Source of the DNA: Idiomarina sp. MD25a
Lineage (GTDB): Bacteria > Pseudomonadota > Gammaproteobacteria > Enterobacterales > Alteromonadaceae
Length of the DNA stretch: 64,000 bases
Reading direction: 5' to 3'
NCBI RefSeq assembly: GCF_001870515.1
Contig: NZ_MDGT01000003.1
Coordinates: forward strand, 636,151-700,150
A program made the position numbers and the translations under genes. Within the stretch, counting starts at the first letter, position 1; each line of letters starts with the position of its first letter. Below, one piece after another: positions 16,939 to 25,860 of this stretch. The notes beneath the pieces are model-generated. The model ran no database searches. It saw nothing but the letters and a program-made list of their open reading frames with translations, and was not told where the DNA came from.

Positions 16939-18501
16939 GTGTCCAAAGCGTTGTTACGTTCCGGATTCATAGTCAGTGCCATGACCTTGATATCACGTGT
17001 ATTAGGATTGGTACGTGATGTTGTGATTGCCAACCTGATGGGGGCTGGCGCGGCAGCGGATGTGTTCTTTTTTGCGAATAAAATTCCCAACTTTTTACGT
17101 CGGCTGTTTGCTGAAGGCGCCTTTGCTCAGGCGTTCGTTCCCGTGCTTACCGAATACAAGCAGGGGCAGCCATTGGAGCAGCAACGGCTCCTGATAGCCC
17201 GGGTATCGGGCACGCTGGGCACTATCGTAACGATTGTCACTTTAGTGGGTATGCTTGCTTCACCGGTAGTGGCAGCACTTTTTGGTACAGGCTGGTTCCT
17301 AGACTGGTGGAACGACGGACCGCAAGGTGAAAAGTTTGTACTGGCAAGTGACTTGTTGCGTATCACTTTTCCTTATTTATGGTTTATCACCTTTACCGCA
17401 ATGGCGGGCGCTATTCTCAATACGTTGGGTAAGTTTGCTGTCGCGGCATTTACGCCTGTTTTCCTCAATATTGCGATTATTGCAGCCGCGATTTGGCTGG
17501 CGCCTAACCTTGAGCAACCTGAATTCGGTCTAGCTTGGGGGGTATTTTTTGGTGGTTTAATCCAGTTTTTATTTCAAATTCCGTTCTTGAAGCGTGCTGG
17601 TTTGTTAACACGTCCACGTTGGGGCTGGCATGACACTGGGGTTACGCGCATTCGCAAATTAATGTTGCCGGCGATATTTGGTGTTTCTGTCAGTCAAATC
17701 AACTTATTACTCGATACTCTGATTGCCAGCTTTTTAATGACCGGCTCAATTAGTTGGCTTTATTACTCGGACCGTTTGCTTGAGTTTCCGCTTGGACTAT
17801 TTGGTATTGCCATCGCCACGGTCATTTTGCCGGCGCTGTCCTCGCGACATGTCGATAAGTCGAGCGAAAACTTCGCCGCTACGCTCGACTGGGGTTTGCG
17901 CATGGTGCTGTTACTTGGTCTCCCAGCAATGGCTGGACTGTTCTTTTTAGCCGAGCCCATGCTGATGGTGCTGTTCATGCACGGTGCCTTTACCCCAGCA
18001 GATGCCGAGATGGCGTCGTATAGTTTAATGGCATACTCAGCGGGGTTGTTGAGCTTTATGTTAGTTAAGGTGCTGGCGACCGGTTTTTACTCGCGACAAG
18101 ACACTAAGCGACCCGTTAAGTTTGGCATTATTGCGATGGTCGCAAATATGGTGCTCAACATAGCATTTGCAATTCCCTACAGTTATGTGGGGCTTGCCAT
18201 GGCGACCGCGGCATCCGCTGCGCTGAATGCGATCATGCTAGGCGTGACGTTGTACCGCGAACGGGTGTTGGTTATTCAGCCTGGTACCTGGGCATTTGTA
18301 GCGCGTGTGCTCATCGCTGTAGTGGCAATGGTCGCCGTTGTTTTATGGGTGACGCCCTCGGTACAACAATGGCGCGAAATGTCGCTTGTTGCACGGCCAT
18401 GGCAATTGGCACAAATTATTGGTGTTGGTGCGGGGGCGTATCTGCTGGTGTTGTTAGGCAGTGGATTAAGACCACGCCATTTGCGCGCGCAAGAATACTG
18501 A
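16939..18501 (+). CDS. murJ: Lipid II flippase MurJ
   Basis: 520 aa MOP-superfamily integral membrane protein with about 14 hydrophobic helices. The N-terminus (SKALLRSGFIVSAMTLISRVLGLVRD) and the NKIPNFLRRLFAEGAFAQAFVP stretch, here quoted in pieces of family signature, are diagnostic. It flips lipid II across the inner membrane for peptidoglycan synthesis. The start is GTG at 16939 with AGGAG four to eight bases upstream. The order rpsT, murJ, ribF, ileS is conserved in gammaproteobacteria; here a GGDEF gene is inserted between rpsT and murJ. Confidence 0.96.
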   Translation: MSKALLRSGFIVSAMTLISRVLGLVRDVVIANLMGAGAAADVFFFANKIPNFLRRLFAEGAFAQAFVPVLTEYKQGQPLEQQRLLIARVSGTLGTIVTIVTLVGMLASPVVAALFGTGWFLDWWNDGPQGEKFVLASDLLRITFPYLWFITFTAMAGAILNTLGKFAVAAFTPVFLNIAIIAAAIWLAPNLEQPEFGLAWGVFFGGLIQFLFQIPFLKRAGLLTRPRWGWHDTGVTRIRKLMLPAIFGVSVSQINLLLDTLIASFLMTGSISWLYYSDRLLEFPLGLFGIAIATVILPALSSRHVDKSSENFAATLDWGLRMVLLLGLPAMAGLFFLAEPMLMVLFMHGAFTPADAEMASYSLMAYSAGLLSFMLVKVLATGFYSRQDTKRPVKFGIIAMVANMVLNIAFAIPYSYVGLAMATAASAALNAIMLGVTLYRERVLVIQPGTWAFVARVLIAVVAMVAVVLWVTPSVQQWREMSLVARPWQLAQIIGVGAGAYLLVLLGSGLRPRHLRAQEY

Positions 18502-18503
18502 TT

Positions 18504-18526
18504 CTGAGCGCAGCATCGGTTATAAT
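18504..18526 (+). promoter_or_regulatory. Promoter candidate for ribF-ileS-lspA-fkpB-ispH
   Basis: A perfect TATAAT at 18521-18526, with a poorer -35 match (CTGATT, 18498-18503) 17 bases upstream. The predicted start is near 18533, giving a leader of about 40 nt before ribF. Confidence 0.45.
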
Positions 18527-18575
18527 CTCACCCGAGTTATTTTTATACATTTAATTAGTGGTACTTTGTTCGGCT

Positions 18576-19502
18576 ATGGAACTCATTCGCGGCATACACA
18601 ATTTGCGCTCAGAACATCATGGATGCGTGCTTACTATCGGCAACTTCGATGGCGTACATCTTGGCCATCAGGCGGTGTTGGCGCAAGTCAAAGCAAAAGC
18701 CAGTGCGCTTGGTGTGCCGGCAGCCGTAATGACATTTGAACCGCAGCCGCAAGAAATTTTCCAGCCCGAAAAAGCACCCGCGCGTCTGACTAACTGGCGT
18801 GAAAAATATCTCGCTTTGCGAGATGAGGCGATTGACCGCCATGTAGTGATCGAATTTAACCGTAAGTTTGCCAGTCAGCCTCCTATCGAGTTTATCGAAA
18901 ATGTATTAGTTGAAAAGTTGGGCGTGAAATTTTTAGTGGTGGGTGATGATTTTCGCTTTGGTTACAAGCGTGAAGGGGACTTTGCGCTATTGCAACGCGA
19001 GGGTAAACGGCTCGGTTTTGAAGTCGTCGATACGCGCAGCTACCGTCAGCAGCAACAGCGGGTCAGCAGTACTGCGATCCGAGCGGCACTTGCCGAGGGC
19101 GACTTTGAGCGCGCCGAGAGTATGTTGGGGCGTCCGTATCAAATGATGGGCAAAGTCGTGCATGGTCGTAAAAATGGCCGTACCATTGGCTTCCCCACGG
19201 CTAATATCCCATTAAAGCGGCTAAAAAGCCCGCTACACGGCGTATTCGCGGTAAAAATCAATGTCGGCCGCGCCGAAGACACGTACCATGGTGTCGCCAA
19301 TCTAGGCACGCGGCCTACGTTGAATGGCGATGAAGTCCAATTGGAAGTGCATTTATTTGATTTTTCAGGCAACCTGTACGGTCAGCACGCAACCGTGACG
19401 CCGGTCGCCAAATTAAGATCCGAGCAGCGTTTTGCTTCGCTCGAACATTTAAAACAGCAAATAGAGAAAGATGCCGCTCGTGCCCGAGTACTTTTAAGTT
19501 GA
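18576..19502 (+). CDS. ribF: Bifunctional riboflavin kinase / FAD synthetase
   Basis: About 309 aa with start ATG at 18576 (MELIRGIHNL, as in family members) rather than the in-frame GTG at 18558. The N-terminal FAD synthetase domain has GNFDGVHLGH (about residue 22) and the SSTAIR motif. The C-terminal riboflavin kinase domain has GRTIGFPTAN and GVANLGTRPT. It makes FMN and FAD. First gene of the ribF-ileS-lspA-fkpB-ispH group. Confidence 0.97.
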   Translation: MELIRGIHNLRSEHHGCVLTIGNFDGVHLGHQAVLAQVKAKASALGVPAAVMTFEPQPQEIFQPEKAPARLTNWREKYLALRDEAIDRHVVIEFNRKFASQPPIEFIENVLVEKLGVKFLVVGDDFRFGYKREGDFALLQREGKRLGFEVVDTRSYRQQQQRVSSTAIRAALAEGDFERAESMLGRPYQMMGKVVHGRKNGRTIGFPTANIPLKRLKSPLHGVFAVKINVGRAEDTYHGVANLGTRPTLNGDEVQLEVHLFDFSGNLYGQHATVTPVAKLRSEQRFASLEHLKQQIEKDAARARVLLS

Positions 19503-19549
19503 TCGGCCACGATAGTCAGTAAATATGCGGAAAATGGAAACAGTGACCC

Positions 19550-22384
19550 ATGAGTGATTATAAGCACACATTAAACTTGCCGGAAACGGCGTTCCCAATG
19601 CGCGGAAATCTCGCGAAACGCGAGCCGGGCATGCTCAAACAATGGTATCAAGACGATCTCTATGGCGAGATTCGTAAAGCCAAACAGGGCAAACCGAGTT
19701 TTATTTTGCACGATGGACCTCCGTACGCAAACGGTCAGATCCACATTGGTCATGCGGTCAATAAAATCCTTAAAGACATTATTATCAAGTCGAAAACCCT
19801 AAGCGACTTTGATGCACCTTACACCCCAGGCTGGGACTGTCATGGCTTGCCTATCGAACTGCAAGTCGAGAAAAAGCACGGCAAACCGGGTCAGAAGCTC
19901 GACTTGGCGGAGTTTCGTAAACACTGTCGTGACTACGCGCAGACGCAGATTGATCAGCAGCGTGAAGACTTCAAACGGTTGGGTGTATTGGGTGACTGGG
20001 ATAACCCTTATTTAACGATGAACTTTAAGCAAGAAGCGGATAGTGTGCGTGCGCTTGCTAAAATCATCGATAAAGGTCATTTGCATCAGGGCTTTAAGCC
20101 TGTGCATTGGTGTACGGACTGTGGTTCAGCATTAGCCGAAGCAGAAGTCGAGTATAAAGATAAAGAGTCACCAGCCATCGATGTGCGTATGCCGCTCACG
20201 GATAGCGACAAAGCACTGGCGGCGTTCACGACGCCAGAAGGACATCAAGGTCAAGGCAAACTGAGCATGGTGATCTGGACCACCACGCCATGGACCATGC
20301 CGGCTAACCGTGCAGTAACGCTTGCCGAAGGACTTGAATACGCGTTAGTGCAAATCGAAGCAACTGACGACCAACAGGCTGAGCGTGTCATTCTTGCGAG
20401 TGACTTGGTAAATGATTGTATGGACCGTTGGGGCATCAATCATTATCACAAGTTGGGCTTCTGCAAAGGTAAAGCGCTTGAGCTGTTGCAGCTCGACCAC
20501 CCATTATTTGATATCAAAGTGCCGGTGATCATGGGTGATCATGTCACCACCGAGAGTGGTACAGGTTGTGTGCATACCGCACCGGGCCACGGTGTGGATG
20601 ACTTCTTGGTGGGTCAAAAATACGATTTAGAAGTCTATAACCCAGTTGGCGACAACGGTGTTTACAAAGAAGATACGCCGCGCTTTGCTGGACAGCACGT
20701 GTTCAAGGCGAATGAGCCTATCATCGATGCCTTACGTGATGCAGGCAACTTGATGCACGCTGAGCGTTATAAGCACTCGTATCCGCATTGCTGGCGGCAT
20801 AAAACGCCGATTATCTTCCGTGCTACACCACAGTGGTTTATCAGTATGGATCAGAAAGGCTTACGTAGCCAAGCGCTTGAGCAAATCAAGCAAGTGCGTT
20901 GGGTGCCTGAGTGGGGGCAAAGCCGTATCGAGTCCATGGTTGAGGGCCGCCCGGATTGGTGTATCTCGCGTCAACGGACGTGGGGTAACCCGATTGCGAT
21001 TTTCGTCAATCGCGAAACTGAAGAACTCCACCCAAATACGCTTGAGCTGATGGAAAAAGTGGCTCAGCTTATTGAAAAAGATGGTGTTCAGGCATGGTTT
21101 GACCTTGATCCGGCGACCTTGTTAGGTGATGAAGCTGACCAGTATCGTAAAGTCACTGACACATTAGATGTTTGGTTCGATTCGGGTGTGACTCACCATT
21201 GTGTATTACGTGAATTCCCAGGATTAAGCTGGCCGGCTGATTTATACCTTGAAGGCTCTGACCAACACCGCGGCTGGTTCCAAAGCTCATTGGTAACGGG
21301 CGTCGCGATGTATGAACAAGCGCCATACCGCCAAGTGCTGACGCACGGCTTTACCGTTGATGCGCAAGGCCGCAAGATGTCGAAGTCAATCGGTAACGTG
21401 GTCGCGCCGCAGGATGTAATGAATAAACTCGGTGGCGATATCCTACGCTTGTGGGTCGCTTCGGCAGACTATTCAGGCGAGATGACGGTATCGGATGAGA
21501 TCCTTAAGCGTTCAGCCGATGCGTATCGCCGTATCCGTAACACGTCGCGTTTCTTGCTAGCGAACTTGAGCGGTTACGATCCTAAGCAGCATCAAGTGCC
21601 GATGGACGAGATGGTCGAGCTTGATCGCTGGATTGTTGGACGCGCAGCTGACTTACAGAAGCAACTGGTGGATGCCTACGATAACTACCAATTCTTGTCG
21701 GTGGTGCAAAAACTGATGCACTTCTGCTCGATTGAACTGGGTAGTTTCTATCTGGATATCATTAAAGACCGTCAGTATACCGCTAAAGCCGATAGTCTGG
21801 CGCGCCGCTCGTGTCAGACCGCATTACATCATATTGCTGAGGCGTTAGTACGCTGGATGGCGCCGATTTGTAGCTTTACCGCGCAAGAAATCTGGGATCT
21901 GTTGCCGGGTGAACGTGAGCAATACGTATTTACTCAGGCATGGTATGAAGGCTTTGAGCAGTTTGCCGGCGTGAGCAGCGAGGAAAATACCTTCTGGATT
22001 GAGCTTCTGAATGTACGTGATGCGGTTAACCAAGCGCTTGAACAAGCGCGTCGTGACGATGTGATTGGTGGCTCACTGCAAGCTGAAGTGACCTTATATG
22101 CGGATACGGCACTGGCCGAAAAACTGAAACGCTTAGGTGCAGAGTTACGTTTTGCGCTACTGACCTCAGAAGCGTCAGTCGCGGACCTTGCGGATGCACC
22201 TGAGAGCGCGGTAAAAGCTGAGCAATTACCGCTCGCCGTCGCTGTGGTTGCAAGTGCTCACAAAAAATGTGAGCGTTGCTGGCATCATCGTGAAGAAGTG
22301 GGTCAAATCAACGAACATCCAGACTTGTGTCAACGTTGCGTGAGCAACATTGATGGTGCTGGGGAGGAGCGTCACTTTGCCTAA
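19550..22384 (+). CDS. ileS: Isoleucyl-tRNA synthetase
   Basis: 944 aa class I synthetase, bacterial type. It has HIGH-box [12 protein letters not shown] (about residues 58-69), the editing domain ([24 protein letters not shown]), KMSKS at about residue 608, and a C-terminal zinc finger (CERCWHH, CQRC). It charges tRNA-Ile. Its 3' end contains the lspA ribosome-binding site and start. Confidence 0.98.
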   Translation: MSDYKHTLNLPETAFPMRGNLAKREPGMLKQWYQDDLYGEIRKAKQGKPSFILHDGPPYANGQIHIGHAVNKILKDIIIKSKTLSDFDAPYTPGWDCHGLPIELQVEKKHGKPGQKLDLAEFRKHCRDYAQTQIDQQREDFKRLGVLGDWDNPYLTMNFKQEADSVRALAKIIDKGHLHQGFKPVHWCTDCGSALAEAEVEYKDKESPAIDVRMPLTDSDKALAAFTTPEGHQGQGKLSMVIWTTTPWTMPANRAVTLAEGLEYALVQIEATDDQQAERVILASDLVNDCMDRWGINHYHKLGFCKGKALELLQLDHPLFDIKVPVIMGDHVTTESGTGCVHTAPGHGVDDFLVGQKYDLEVYNPVGDNGVYKEDTPRFAGQHVFKANEPIIDALRDAGNLMHAERYKHSYPHCWRHKTPIIFRATPQWFISMDQKGLRSQALEQIKQVRWVPEWGQSRIESMVEGRPDWCISRQRTWGNPIAIFVNRETEELHPNTLELMEKVAQLIEKDGVQAWFDLDPATLLGDEADQYRKVTDTLDVWFDSGVTHHCVLREFPGLSWPADLYLEGSDQHRGWFQSSLVTGVAMYEQAPYRQVLTHGFTVDAQGRKMSKSIGNVVAPQDVMNKLGGDILRLWVASADYSGEMTVSDEILKRSADAYRRIRNTSRFLLANLSGYDPKQHQVPMDEMVELDRWIVGRAADLQKQLVDAYDNYQFLSVVQKLMHFCSIELGSFYLDIIKDRQYTAKADSLARRSCQTALHHIAEALVRWMAPICSFTAQEIWDLLPGEREQYVFTQAWYEGFEQFAGVSSEENTFWIELLNVRDAVNQALEQARRDDVIGGSLQAEVTLYADTALAEKLKRLGAELRFALLTSEASVADLADAPESAVKAEQLPLAVAVVASAHKKCERCWHHREEVGQINEHPDLCQRCVSNIDGAGEERHFA

Positions 22385-22910
22385 TGCTCAAGCGATGAAA
22401 CCTAATAAACGCGCATCGGGTCTACAGTATTTGTGGATCACTTTGGCTATTTTTATCCTCGACCAACTCACCAAATGGTGGGTTGCGAGTGACTTTGAAC
22501 TTTACGAAAGCCGTATCATTATTGACGGCTTGTTTAACCTGACGTATGTGCACAATTATGGGGCTGCGTTTAGCTTTCTAAGCGATGGCGGTGGCTGGCA
22601 ACGCTGGTTCTTTACCTTAATCGCGGTCGCCGTCAGTATCGTGTTGCTCATCTGGTTGCGTCGTAATGATGTGAGTTTTTGGCGTCAGAATTTGTCATTC
22701 TCATTGATCTTGGCGGGTGCCGTTGGCAATGTGACAGACCGATTCTTGTTCGGTTATGTTATCGACTTTTTAGATGTGCATTATCAAGGCTGGCATTGGC
22801 CCGCATTCAACGTGGCGGACTGTGCGATTACCATTGGTGCGGTGCTGATGTTGTTAGAAGCGTTTATCGATAACCGTCGAGATCCCGAAGATACGAAAGG
22901 TAAGGAGTAG
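22377..22910 (+). CDS. lspA: Lipoprotein signal peptidase
   Basis: About 177 aa, four membrane helices. The catalytic aspartates are in GNVTDR and NVADCAIT. Start: TTG at 22377 is favoured because GGGGAGGAG ends seven bases upstream; it overlaps ileS by 8 bases. The ATG at 22395 has no ribosome-binding site. It cleaves signal peptides of lipidated prolipoproteins, such as the lipoproteins in this window. Confidence 0.95.
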   Translation: MPNAQAMKPNKRASGLQYLWITLAIFILDQLTKWWVASDFELYESRIIIDGLFNLTYVHNYGAAFSFLSDGGGWQRWFFTLIAVAVSIVLLIWLRRNDVSFWRQNLSFSLILAGAVGNVTDRFLFGYVIDFLDVHYQGWHWPAFNVADCAITIGAVLMLLEAFIDNRRDPEDTKGKE

Positions 22911-22912
22911 TC

Positions 22913-23353
22913 GTGGGACGTTTACCGATTGAAGATGGCCGTGAAGTGGTCATGCATTTTACCATTAAACTGAGCGACGGTTCGGTGGCTGATAGTACGC
23001 GGATGTCCGGAAAACCAGCGAAATTTCGTATGGGTGACGGTAGCCTAACCGAAAACTTCGAAGCCTGTTTAATTGGACTGCGTCCAGGCAGTGAGCGCGA
23101 GTTTACGCTGGCACCACAAGACGCCTTTGGTGAACCGAACCCTGATAACTACTATTATGTTGATTCGGCCAAGTTTAGTGACGAGACCAAGCCTGAAGTG
23201 GGCGCTATTCTCGCGTTCACTCAGCCTGATGGCACCGAGTTACCAGGGATTGTACGGAAAATCGAAGGTCCTACGGTGACTATCGACTTTAACCACCCTC
23301 TGGCTGGTCAAACTGTGGTTTTCGAAGTTGAAATTATCAGCGTGGAGCCGTAA
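22913..23353 (+). CDS. fkpB: FKBP-type peptidyl-prolyl isomerase (SlpA type)
   Basis: 146 aa with an FKBP fold and inserted IF domain (VTMHFTIKL-like start, GDGSLTENFEACLIGL, then DAFGEPNP, and NHPLAGQTVVFEVEI at the end). GTG start at 22913, preceded by AAGGAG. Cytoplasmic cis-trans prolyl isomerase and chaperone. The lspA-fkpB-ispH order is conserved. Confidence 0.94.
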   Translation: MGRLPIEDGREVVMHFTIKLSDGSVADSTRMSGKPAKFRMGDGSLTENFEACLIGLRPGSEREFTLAPQDAFGEPNPDNYYYVDSAKFSDETKPEVGAILAFTQPDGTELPGIVRKIEGPTVTIDFNHPLAGQTVVFEVEIISVEP

Positions 23354-23371
23354 CGGGCACACGGAGGAATT

Positions 23372-24301
23372 ATGCAAATTTTACTCGCCAACCCACGTGG
23401 CTTTTGTGCAGGCGTGGATCGCGCGATTACCATCGTCGAGCGAGCATTAGAGATATTTGAGCCACCCATTTACGTGCGCCACGAGGTGGTACATAACAAA
23501 TATGTGGTGAATAAATTGCGTGATGCGGGTGCTGTCTTTGTCGAAGAACTCGATGAAGTGCCCGACGATGCGATTGTTATTTTTAGTGCGCACGGCGTTT
23601 CACAAGCGGTTCGCCAGAATGCCAAAGATCGCGGCTTAAAAGTCTTTGATGCAACCTGCCCACTGGTGACTAAAGTGCATATGGAAGTGACACGCGCCAG
23701 TCGTAAAGGACACGAGTGTGTGCTCATTGGTCACGCCGGACACCCCGAAGTTGAAGGCACTATGGGGCAGTATGCCAATCCGCAGGGCGGCATTTACTTA
23801 GTCGAATCTCCCGAGGATGTCGCAACGCTCGAAGTAAAAGATGCGGATAATTTGCACTACATGAGTCAAACCACCTTATCTGTCGATGATACGGCGGATG
23901 TGATTGATGCCTTACGGGTGCGTTTCCCTAACATTAACGGGCCTCGTAAAGACGACATCTGCTATGCCACACAGAACCGACAAGATGCGGTACGTCAATT
24001 AGCAGAAGAAGCGCAATTAATGTTGGTGGTCGGTGCCAAGAATAGCTCAAACTCAAACCGGTTGCGTGAGCTTTCCGAGAAAATGGGCACACCTGCTTAC
24101 TTGATTGATGATGCCAGTGGCATCCAACGCGACTGGCTTAACGATATTGATCGTGTGGCGGTGACCGCAGGTGCTTCAGCGCCGGAGGTATTGGTGCGCG
24201 AGGTTATCGAACAGTTACGCAATTGGGGCGGTGAAACCGTGACTGAACGAGAAGGGCGCGAGGAAAACATCATCTTTAGTATTCCGCCAGATCTTCGGTA
24301 G
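23372..24301 (+). CDS. ispH: 4-hydroxy-3-methylbut-2-enyl diphosphate reductase
   Basis: 309 aa, typical length. Start [19 protein letters not shown]; the three [4Fe-4S]-ligand Cys are in RGFCAGV (about 12), DATCPLV (about 96) and DICYATQ (about 197); SSNSNRL binds diphosphate. Last step of the MEP isoprenoid pathway. GGAGG precedes the ATG. Its last 26 bases overlap the convergent pilin-like gene. Confidence 0.98.
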   Translation: MQILLANPRGFCAGVDRAITIVERALEIFEPPIYVRHEVVHNKYVVNKLRDAGAVFVEELDEVPDDAIVIFSAHGVSQAVRQNAKDRGLKVFDATCPLVTKVHMEVTRASRKGHECVLIGHAGHPEVEGTMGQYANPQGGIYLVESPEDVATLEVKDADNLHYMSQTTLSVDDTADVIDALRVRFPNINGPRKDDICYATQNRQDAVRQLAEEAQLMLVVGAKNSSNSNRLRELSEKMGTPAYLIDDASGIQRDWLNDIDRVAVTAGASAPEVLVREVIEQLRNWGGETVTEREGREENIIFSIPPDLR

Positions 24302-24629
24302 TCAGCTCTACATAAATTGGGATAATTCCCTCTAAATTAGCATGGGCAAGCCAGAACGTGGCTTGCCGTGCCGAGTGCCATTCTTGTTTAAGTGTTATTG
24401 CCTCAACGGGGGGCTGCCAGTGTCGAGCTTTTCCTTCCCCGATAGCCGCCAATAAATCATTTTGTGCCGCTTGTAGTAGTTCCAATGCGTGTTGCCGTGC
24501 CTGTAATCTGCGGATTTCCATGTGCGTAAGTTGCACCATGCTTAAGCCGCTCGCTAGCGATATGCTCACCACGACCGTCATTATCATCGCTTCGATAAGT
24601 GCTGAACCTTTGAGCTTTAGCCTGTTCAT
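24276..24629 (-). CDS. PilV/PpdC-like minor pilin
   Basis: 117 aa. Class III prepilin signal: basic MNRLKLKG, cleavage after Gly8, then SALIE with Glu at +5 and a hydrophobic stretch. The +1 residue is Ser rather than the usual Phe. The globular part is short. It is the last gene of a cluster in the order of E. coli ppdA-ppdB-ygdB-ppdC, a minor-pilin set used in type IV pilus priming or type II secretion. Its ATG overlaps the stop of the PilW-like frame (ATGA). Confidence 0.75.
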   Translation of the reverse strand: MNRLKLKGSALIEAMIMTVVVSISLASGLSMVQLTHMEIRRLQARQHALELLQAAQNDLLAAIGEGKARHWQPPVEAITLKQEWHSARQATFWLAHANLEGIIPIYVELTTEDLAEY

Positions 24630-24771
24630 AAGCGCGTTGTTGTAGCTGCTCGTATTGTTGCCATTGCCAGGCGAAACGTTGCGTTAATAGATTCAGGTGT
24701 TCGGTGGCAAAGAGCATGATCAATGCATGTATGCCAATCAAGGACAGAAGGGGCGTAATAAAGCTGCTCAT
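24457..24771 (-). CDS. Hidden small membrane protein, YgdB/PilX position (frame uncertain)
   Basis: ATG at 24771 with GGAG eight bases upstream. The first 50 or so residues (MSSFITPLLSLIGIHALIML, then [21 protein letters not shown]) form a hydrophobic helix followed by a polar helix, as in minor pilins. Codon choice (CAA, CGT, GAA, CTG) looks like neighbouring genes, unlike the overlapping PilW-like frame. After about 24629 the frame runs inside the PilV-like gene and looks non-coding, so the real 3' end is unclear. No prepilin Gly cleavage site is visible. E. coli has ygdB at this place. Confidence 0.4.
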   Translation of the reverse strand: MSSFITPLLSLIGIHALIMLFATEHLNLLTQRFAWQWQQYEQLQQRAYEQAKAQRFSTYRSDDNDGRGEHIASERLKHGATYAHGNPQITGTATRIGTTTSGTK

Positions 24772-25288
24772 CAAACACGCTCCGATTGATTGGTGCAGGA
24801 CTGAATAAAGGAAAACTCATCGAGTGTGCCGACGTGGCGAGGGTGATCTGGTAACCGGGCGCATGTATTCGAATGTTAAACTGGGTCAGGCTGAGTGTTT
24901 GCGCTGTGGTTAGACTTTGCCAGCCGCGCTGGGCACAATCAAAGGCATCACCATGGTATTGCAACGCCCCAGCGCGCAAGCGATAACCAACCTGCTCGCC
25001 TGTGTGTATCGTCAGCACGTAACAGCGTTGTTGGGAGCTCGAAGTCAATTGCCTGACCTGTTCACTGCGTAACAGATCACGTCCAATTTGTAGCGCTAGA
25101 CCTTGCAAAGCAAGCTGCGCCTGAGGTTGCTGCAACGCTTGATTGATTGACGTGGTTTGCCACAGTATGACCTGTACTGACGAACCTGCTAATAGGGCCA
25201 TTAGGGCACAAGCCGCAAGTAGCTCAATAAGTGCAAACCCCCAAGGGCGTGCTTTTCGCGGCCCATCGAGATTGATTTTTATGCACAT
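24626..25288 (-). CDS. PilW/PpdB-like minor pilin, 3' end probably frameshifted
   Basis: 220 aa as read. Canonical class III prepilin signal: RKARPWG, cleavage, FALIELLAACALMALL (Glu at +5). The body has Cys pairs (RCYVL, FDCAQRG). The last 50 or so codons (from about 24780) are rich in ACA, ATA, CGA and overlap a more protein-like frame. A one-base shift near 24815-24880 would end the protein at a TGA (24772-24770) overlapping the next ATG. Both versions end in a translational overlap, so sequence evidence alone does not settle it. Confidence 0.75.
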   Translation of the reverse strand: MCIKINLDGPRKARPWGFALIELLAACALMALLAGSSVQVILWQTTSINQALQQPQAQLALQGLALQIGRDLLRSEQVRQLTSSSQQRCYVLTIHTGEQVGYRLRAGALQYHGDAFDCAQRGWQSLTTAQTLSLTQFNIRIHAPGYQITLATSAHSMSFPLFSPAPINRSVFDEQLYYAPSVLDWHTCIDHALCHRTPESINATFRLAMATIRAATTTRL

Positions 25289-25698
25289 GAAGTCATACCA
25301 ACTATTTCGACATCGCCTGCGCTACAGTATCTTATCCGTCCGATAGCACTGACAATCCAGTGCAGTTTTAGCTCACCCTTTTGCATACTTAAGCGGCCTG
25401 CACGAGCATACCCTTGTGGCGCGTAAAAAGTCAGCGGTCGGCTGTGATCATTAAAATTACTGGAAAACTGCCAACCGTCAGTTTTAAGTGCGTGTTGAAT
25501 GGCAGAGAGCGGAATCTCAACATGTTGTTGCTGCGCTTGCGCACGTGCTTGATAAGCTTGCAGCAAGCTCAAGCCACGCAGCCCAAGCGCTCGCGCTTCG
25601 AGTTGTGCGGTTGAGTGCTGCATAGCAGGGACACCTGCACTCATCAATAACAGGCTCAACAGCGAACACACAGTCCACTCCAGTAAACTACTTGGCAT
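25279..25698 (-). CDS. FimT/GspH/PpdA-like minor pilin
   Basis: 139 aa. GGAGAA precedes the ATG at 25698. The hydrophobic N-terminus (LLEWTVCSLLSLLLMS) has the Glu of a pilin helix but no Gly at the cleavage position, so processing is uncertain. The C-terminal SAIGRIRYC segment resembles the last strand of GspH/FimT proteins. First gene of the cluster, divergent from flhA, overlapping the PilW-like gene by 10 bases. Confidence 0.65.
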   Translation of the reverse strand: MPSSLLEWTVCSLLSLLLMSAGVPAMQHSTAQLEARALGLRGLSLLQAYQARAQAQQQHVEIPLSAIQHALKTDGWQFSSNFNDHSRPLTFYAPQGYARAGRLSMQKGELKLHWIVSAIGRIRYCSAGDVEIVGMTSCA

Positions 25699-25798
25699 TA
25701 ATCGTTCTCCAAAAATAACCCTCAGAAAAGCTAAACCTCCGTTCGATAAACGGCCAGCGGAGACGTCCGATAGATGCGTAAGTGATAGCTGTATTTTG

Positions 25799-25815
25799 TT
25801 GGCACAGAATTTGTA
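25799..25815 (+). promoter_or_regulatory. Sigma-54-like promoter of the flhA operon (one -12 mismatch)
   Basis: TTGGCACA, four bases, TTGTA. The -24 element is near perfect and the spacing exact (10 bases between GG and the -12 pair), but the -12 pair is GT, not GC. The predicted start is near 25826, 35 nt before the preferred flhA ATG. RpoN control of flhA is known in Vibrio and Pseudomonas. Confidence 0.5.
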
Positions 25816-25860
25816 TCAGTTAGTCAGAGAATCATTTTTTTGACGCGCAGGAAAAGAAGT

